Shown here piece after piece: positions 59,224 to 64,000 of a stretch of 64,000 nt of DNA. A program made the translations under genes and the position numbers. The notes beneath the pieces were generated by a model. The model was not told the origin of the DNA and did not search any database. It saw only the letters and a list, made by a program, of their open reading frames with translations. The stretch comes from Borovskyia barvae. Its lineage: Eukaryota; Euglenozoa; Kinetoplastea; Trypanosomatida; Trypanosomatidae. The first letter of the stretch is position 1, and each line of letters starts with the position of its first letter. The stretch is from NCBI GenBank assembly GCA_030849085.1, contig JASAOM010001071.1, forward strand, positions 62,001-126,000, given 5' to 3'.

Positions 59224-60576
59224 ATGCGCCGGACGCTGTTGCGGCGCTTGCTGAACGTCTCAGGGGAGAGCCCTGACTTTCGCGCCAAGCCCGGTATCCG
59301 TAACTTGCTGCTGGATGTGCAGCAAAGCCCGTACAAGGAGCAATTTAAGGACTACTGGTCTACCCCAGTTCCGTTCGCGGATCGTGAGTACGGTGAGAAG
59401 CCGAAGCTTGGAGAGCCGATCCCAACGCGGCGCGCCGCCACCACGATCCTCGTGGGCCATAATAAGCACATCGATCCTTCCAAAGTCGAAGCAGGTGAGG
59501 ACAATGACTACAAGGTCCTCATGATGTTTCGGGAGTCGAAGGGGCAGTATGTGAAAGATCAGTTTGTTCTCCCCTCACTTCCCGTCTCTCTCGAGGATAC
59601 GTCGGAGGACTGGGTGAAGGTGCTCCGTCGCCGCGGTGCCACAACTCACTGGCCCGACCTCCACCACCGCCTCACCGCCATGCGCGCGCTGCTCGTGCAG
59701 GCGAATCTGCTGCTTGTCCCAGAAGATGGTGGCGTTGTAGCGGAGGTGGAGGGGCCGCCGGGCCCGCGGCGGTGGTACCTCATCGTGTACCAGCAGCCCA
59801 AGGCAATGCGACAGCTCATAGACGTGCTAGAGCTGCCGATGGAGTCCCCGCTGGAGCAGCTACGGCCCTTCCGTAACATCGTCACCCCCGCTACCGAAAC
59901 ATTCCGGTTCGAGAATGTGAGCTACCTCGTCACGATGGATAAGATCCCTGAGGTGGAGTACACACTTTCTACGGCAGGGGAAAAGTTGGTTTGGGTGTCT
60001 CCGATGGAGGCGCTGGCCCGCTTCAATGCTGGTATTATGAACATGCCGACCCCAAACGTCATCGCACTCTCCGAGTTGCACAACGAATGCCCCACCTACG
60101 TGGATGTGCTGAAGCGGAAGAACAGAGAAGTGCCGCGTATGGTACGACCGGAGTTGTACCATCATGGGCAGAGCAAAGTAGCAACGGTGCTGCTTCCAGG
60201 AGACCTGTTTCACCCCGATACAAGTTCTGAAGACCGCAGTGCCAAGTACGTGCGCCGCTTTGCCTACGAAAAGGCTTTCCCGTTTGGAGTGCGCGCCATC
60301 TTTGATGAGCGTCCTGCCACCGTAGAGGAGCAGACGGAGGTTCTGGAACCGGAGAAGCCGGCACTTCTTGAGGAGGCGAATGAGATGGACATGGTCTACA
60401 GCGCTGTGCCCTATCCGGTGAAGAAGCGCGTGCCAGAGGTCGGCAAGACAGCCTACCCGGTGCCACAGTACGTCTTTCAAGAAGGCAAGGAGAATGAGGA
60501 GGGCGTGATACCTTTACGACGGGACCACATGGGCCACACTCCCATCGACGTGTACTCGCACGAAGATCCAAAGTGA
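59224..60576 (+). CDS. NUDT19-like Nudix-fold protein with degenerate catalytic box, probably mitochondrial
   Basis: A 450-residue protein. Its N terminus MRRTLLRRLLNVSG is a likely mitochondrial presequence. Residues 70-130 (RRAATTILVGHN, KVLMMFRESKGQYVKDQFVLPS) and 254-285 (VWVSPMEALARFNAG, MPTPNVIALSEL) follow the NUDT19-type Nudix pattern. The Nudix box, normally RExxEExG, reads R154-A-L-L-V-Q-A-N161, so all three catalytic Glu and the Gly are replaced. I infer a non-catalytic Nudix fold, perhaps an RNA- or complex-binding subunit. Trypanosomatid mitochondria use a Nudix protein (MERS1) in edited-mRNA stability and have many mitoribosomal proteins with recycled enzyme folds, but identity with either is not shown. 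The frame opens at a TTG 81 bases earlier; 59224 is the first ATG. Confidence 0.72.
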   Translation: MRRTLLRRLLNVSGESPDFRAKPGIRNLLLDVQQSPYKEQFKDYWSTPVPFADREYGEKPKLGEPIPTRRAATTILVGHNKHIDPSKVEAGEDNDYKVLMMFRESKGQYVKDQFVLPSLPVSLEDTSEDWVKVLRRRGATTHWPDLHHRLTAMRALLVQANLLLVPEDGGVVAEVEGPPGPRRWYLIVYQQPKAMRQLIDVLELPMESPLEQLRPFRNIVTPATETFRFENVSYLVTMDKIPEVEYTLSTAGEKLVWVSPMEALARFNAGIMNMPTPNVIALSELHNECPTYVDVLKRKNREVPRMVRPELYHHGQSKVATVLLPGDLFHPDTSSEDRSAKYVRRFAYEKAFPFGVRAIFDERPATVEEQTEVLEPEKPALLEEANEMDMVYSAVPYPVKKRVPEVGKTAYPVPQYVFQEGKENEEGVIPLRRDHMGHTPIDVYSHEDPK

Positions 60577-61710
60577 GGAGGATGTCGGAGAGAAAACAGC
60601 AGGTGGGCGCTGGGTAACGGAGGGAGGGGGAACGGCGTTGCGTATGGCGTGTGGCCGCTTGAGAAACTTGAGCACCGAAAGTGTTGAGGTAGTAGGATGC
60701 TGTGGTCATCACCTCCATTTCATGGAATTGCAAACTTACACACACACGCACAAATGCCAGAAAGAAGCGAACAGTGGAGCCGCTGACAAAGCATCCATTT
60801 ATTCTGGGGTGTATTTTCTAGATGGTATGTGTATGCCTTCGCCTTACATCGTGTCTCTCTTTCACATCTGTGGGCCCTCCCCCCACCCCCCTTTTCCCCG
60901 CCCCTTCCTCTCCTCCTCTTTCCTCTTTTTTGAGCGGTTTGCTGGCTTTCGAGGGACTTATGGCATGTGTTTGTATGTGTGCTCGTATGGTTGCGCTTTT
61001 TTTTGATTGACTGAGGTGAATGAGGAAAGACTGGAGATACAGTCAGCTGGGTCCAGCTCTTACGAGGATCCTTTGTCACTGAAAGTTGAGGGTATGTGAA
61101 TGTTGTAAAGGGGGGGGAGGGAGATCCAATCGATGCGGCCGGCAGAAGTGCACGCATCTGCATTTTGGCCATCCATGCATCTCCCTCATCCGCCTTTCTC
61201 CGCTTCCTTTCCTTTCGTCCTCTAGTGCCCTACCGATCCGTTCACGCTCCTTCACATCTTGGCATACGAAAGAGGATATTTCCTCTTGATCTATGTGGTG
61301 GCCTTATCAGCTCTTCGGAGCCCCCCGATGACAACTCCCTAGATTTCCTCCCTTTTCCCGTACCTCGAAGAAAGAGGAGGGGATAGGGGAGTTTGGGATG
61401 TCCCCAGAACGCACGTCTTCGTCTTTACGAGTAGCTTTATGTTCCTCGCTCCTTCTTGAAAAACTCTCTTTCCCCTTTTTGCTGAAAAAAAGTGGAATTG
61501 CCGCTGAGAACAAAAAAATCTGTAGAGGAAGGTGAGGGAGTGCACCGTTCCAGATTATCTGAACACTAGTAGTGAAAGTGATGTGTAACACACTAAGAAA
61601 AGGTCGGTGCTGGAGTCATCCTAATCTGTCGACCTTGTCTCGAGACTGCTGCTCTTGCTCGTGTGAGCACCTGCTTTAGTTATTAATCAAAGCGATCGTC
61701 GGCTTGTTGG
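60577..61710. other. Intergenic spacer, no gene seen
   Basis: A short CA repeat lies near 60738-60752, and CT-rich tracts at 60868-60935 and 61160-61260. No polypyrimidine tract is obvious in the last 100 bases before the DUF167 gene, so its acceptor is not assigned. No RNA gene was recognised. Confidence 0.55.
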
Positions 61711-62238
61711 ATGCGCTGCACCGTCGCACTGCTGCACCGCATGTTTCCGTGTTTGACGGAGGTGCAGCCGGGTCGCTTTCTTCTTTCGGTACACGCGAAG
61801 CCGGGCGCTCTGGTGTCCGCCTTTACGAGCCCGCTTTCACCTCAGGCGGAGGTGGTCGACCTGCGTATTGCCGCCCCACCAGTGAATGGCCAGGCGAACA
61901 AGGAACTTCAGCGATTCCTTGATGAAGTGGTGGAGAGAGGTGTGCGAACTTTGAGAGACGATCCGGCAGCGTACCTGAAGAGAGGGTCCTACGCTGAGGT
62001 GAGCGCTGCAGATGCCGCAGCAGTTGCTCCGGCTAACGGTAAATGTAGCCATAGGAGTCGCGAGAAGAGCGGCAAATCGAATGATACACCCGCAATGCTG
62101 ATGACGCCGACTCTTCCCGAAAATGTCGATGTGAGTCTAGTGCGAGGTTCGACCTCACGTGAAAAAATCATATCGATCCTGTTTCCGGGGACACGAGCGC
62201 AGTTGATCGCGATTTTGGAGGAAGAGTCACGTCAATGA
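61711..62238 (+). CDS. DUF167/YggU-family protein with internal insertion
   Basis: A 175-residue protein of the DUF167 (YggU, UPF0235) family, small conserved proteins of unknown biochemical role found in bacteria, archaea and eukaryotes (human C15orf40). Family signatures are HAKPGA near 28-33, VVDLRIAAPPVNGQANKEL (48-66) and VSLVRGSTSREK near 141-152. The usual domain is about 95-110 residues. Here roughly 66 residues (about 72-137), Ala/Ser/Lys-rich, are inserted between the NGQAN helix and the strand before RGSTSREK. The first ATG, 61711, is used. No targeting signal is certain; the N terminus (MRCTVALLHRM) could be a short mitochondrial one. Confidence 0.88.
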   Translation: MRCTVALLHRMFPCLTEVQPGRFLLSVHAKPGALVSAFTSPLSPQAEVVDLRIAAPPVNGQANKELQRFLDEVVERGVRTLRDDPAAYLKRGSYAEVSAADAAAVAPANGKCSHRSREKSGKSNDTPAMLMTPTLPENVDVSLVRGSTSREKIISILFPGTRAQLIAILEEESRQ

Positions 62239-63587
62239 TTCGAGGGTCCACCAAAGCTCCTACCCCTCCTACCCTCCCCCCTTTCCCTCCCTTTCTCTAC
62301 CCACTGCATGGGGCGCTAGGGAGGGTCCGTGAGACGGCGCCGGTTTTGCCTCATTTTTGTATGTGTGGGGGGGGGGCATCGAAAAAAAAAGTCTGTTTGG
62401 CCACAGGTGCTCCATTGGGGAGGGCGAGCGGTGGTGAGAGGCGTCTCGTTGAGCGCCTCTTCCCCTCTCTCGTGTTCTCGCATCTCCCTACCCGTCTCGC
62501 CTGAACACACAAAGATAAAGGGACATAACGTATGTTTTCCTTGGCATCGAGGCGAGAGATAATGATAATACGGAGGGTCTACATCTTCTACCGAAGCTGC
62601 CGTACAGCTTGATCAAGAGATGCAGAAACAATACGGTCGGGAAGGGGAGAAGCAAAGGGAGTAGCGGGAGAATAGAAGTGCGGAAAGCGGCCCTACTTCG
62701 TTGCATATCCATAACGGGCGAGTATCCGCGTGGATAGACATGCCTTTTGATACGGCGTTCGTGTTGCCTTCGAGCCCCCCTCCCCCCCCCTCCTCTCCCT
62801 CCTACCGCCCTTCTCCCTCGCGTGCCGCATTGCGTATCTCGCCGCTGGTGATGACTCTTTTCTCTCTCAGCTCTGCCCGTTGACTTGCCTCTTTCTTTTG
62901 ACCTCTCATTCCACTTTTTCTTTCCGCTCTCGACCTGTTCCTCTCGCTCTCTCTCTCTTTCCCAACACGCGCATCTTCACCATTTTTGTGAGGGCTGTGA
63001 GCTGCGCTTTTTCTTTTTGGGGGTGGTGGCCGCCATAATTTCCAGCCCCCCTCCTCTCCACCTTCCTCGTCTTTCTCCTTTTTGCACACCCTTACCACCT
63101 TAGACGCGAGTGTACCGCCGTGAGTTTTCCTTCCCTTCCCTCCCCCCTTGCTTCTCTCATCCTGAGTCGGGATCTGTGACTTTTGATCAACACCGTTTTG
63201 CTCGCGCATTCATCTTTGTCTCATTCTTTATCTCCACCTCCTCCTTTACGTCACCCTTTGGAGAGCTCGTTTTGGCTATTGTTGTTCGACAATTCCTCTT
63301 CCTCATACATACGTATATACATATATATTTATTGAGAGCGGGAGGTGGCCGAGTTGGGTGGTTGTCACTGGTTGCCTTCCCCCTTCTCGGTGTCCGATTT
63401 GCTATATTCTCGTTTTGGAGCACCATTCGGAACCGCATAAATTATCTTTCCTGTTCCAGAGCAGAAGAAACGAAAAGGAAAATTTCCCTCTCACCATTCT
63501 TTTTTCCGTTCTCTCTCGCTTCGCTCAACTCTCCCTTGCATACACTTCGCACATTTTTGTGTGCGTGGAAACGGCACTACCACAAAG

Positions 63588-63609
63588 TATATATATATAT
63601 ATATATATA
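63588..63609. repeat. (TA)n microsatellite
   Basis: About 11 TA units, 100 nt upstream of the last start codon. Confidence 0.9.
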
Positions 63610-63638
63610 GACAAACGTACCCCGGACGTCTGTCCCTC

Positions 63639-63686
63639 CGTCCTATCGAGGATCTTCGGCCCTTTTCTTATTTCTATATCCCCCAG
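63639..63686 (+). promoter_or_regulatory. Candidate trans-splice acceptor for the 63709 gene
   Basis: A CT-rich stretch ends in CTATATCCCCCAG, AG at 63685-63686, 22 nt before ATG 63709. Confidence 0.6.
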
Positions 63687-63708
63687 TTCCACAGAACAAC
63701 ACTGTGTC

Positions 63709-64000
63709 ATGAACTACCAGGTCTTTAGCTACATTCCATCTGCCGCACCGGTGGGGGCTTCGACAGCACCTGCTGCATCGAATGGCGTCCTGGATGCCCC
63801 ACCACGGCCCATCCGCGTTACACCCTCGGCGTTGTCTGCACTCGTGTATGCCTTGTTGTACTCTATTGAGTTCCAGTCACCCGTAGGGCCGCGCCCGCCG
63901 ACTTTGCGGGAGCACGCCGGTCAGCGGGGAGCTGCGCATGGCGGATCAAATACCGGTGCTGCCGCGCCAATAGCGGCAACTTTCCTGACTTCTGCCGTGT
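63709..64000 (+). CDS. Start of an unidentified gene, cut by the window edge
   Basis: An ATG at 63709 opens a frame of at least 97 codons that runs off the window. The product begins MNYQVFSYIPSAAPVG and has an Ala/Pro/Ser-rich first 45 residues, then a possibly folded piece (ALSALVYALLYSIEFQSPVG) and another Gly/Ala-rich part. The frame is open to the last base, codon use is like that of the neighbours, and a clear acceptor lies 22 nt upstream. No family can be named from this fragment. Confidence 0.7.
   Translation, partial: MNYQVFSYIPSAAPVGASTAPAASNGVLDAPPRPIRVTPSALSALVYALLYSIEFQSPVGPRPPTLREHAGQRGAAHGGSNTGAAAPIAATFLTSAV

Larger units (their letters stand above)
62239..63708. other. Intergenic spacer, no gene seen
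   Basis: CT-rich blocks lie at 62260-62300, 62770-62820, 62880-62970 and 63045-63160. A TA microsatellite is at about 63588-63609, about 100 nt before the last gene. Short ORFs are low complexity. No RNA gene was recognised. Confidence 0.6.

Noticed and set aside
1-64000. CRISPR array, rRNA or bacterial operon features
   Set aside because: No regularly spaced short repeats, no rRNA-like sequence and no Shine-Dalgarno pattern; the layout is eukaryotic polycistronic.

Overview
This looks like a nuclear chromosome segment from a trypanosomatid, most likely Leishmania or a close relative in the Leishmaniinae. About seventeen intron-less genes (plus one cut at the right edge) lie head to tail on the + strand with no convincing minus-strand gene. 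They are separated by 0.4-2.7 kb of pyrimidine-rich DNA that repeatedly has the form 'polypyrimidine tract, then AG, then ATG', the pattern of trans-splicing and polycistronic transcription. Dinucleotide microsatellites (TA, CA) and C/T homopolymers fill the spacers. I see no strand-switch region, tRNA, rRNA or CRISPR array. The species cannot be fixed from the sequence alone.

Layout. 1-5 kb: a leucine-rich-repeat protein (possibly cut by the left edge) and an unrecognised protein. 5.2-12.8 kb: a large multi-pass membrane protein with the C-terminal signature of a Piezo mechanosensitive channel, bracketed by two apparently perfect 290-bp direct repeats. 13-21.8 kb: a family A DNA polymerase of the theta/nu type without helicase domain, an FCP1/NIF-type HAD phosphatase with a possible mitochondrial presequence, a 0.7-kb C-rich island with a 136-codon ORF of foreign-looking codon use, and an EXD2-like 3'-5' exonuclease that also carries a CCCH zinc finger. 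22-27 kb: a soluble protein with three degenerate nucleotide-cyclase-like domains. 29.6-38 kb: an inositol polyphosphate 5-phosphatase, an F-box-like coiled-coil protein and a small single-pass, probably mitochondrial protein. 38.6-47.9 kb: an 1800-residue DEAH/RHA RNA helicase with dsRNA-binding-like segments (candidate RNA-editing helicase KREH2) and an unrecognised protein. 48.8-64 kb: a Cys-rich single-pass membrane protein, a coiled-coil protein ending in an NZF-type ubiquitin-binding zinc finger, an RGG-rich protein with a UAP56-binding-like motif, a Nudix-fold protein whose catalytic box is lost, a DUF167/YggU protein with an insertion, and the start of a further gene at the right edge.

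The genes do not form an operon by function, as expected for a trypanosomatid transcription unit. Several products look mitochondrial (helicase, Nudix-like protein, phosphatase, small membrane protein) and two are linked to DNA repair in other eukaryotes (theta-type polymerase, EXD2-like nuclease). Points most worth a second look are the Piezo-like channel, the perfect repeats around it, the C-rich island at about 19.2-19.9 kb, the triple pseudo-cyclase, and the degenerate Nudix protein. All identities rest on motif recognition by eye; no database search was possible.
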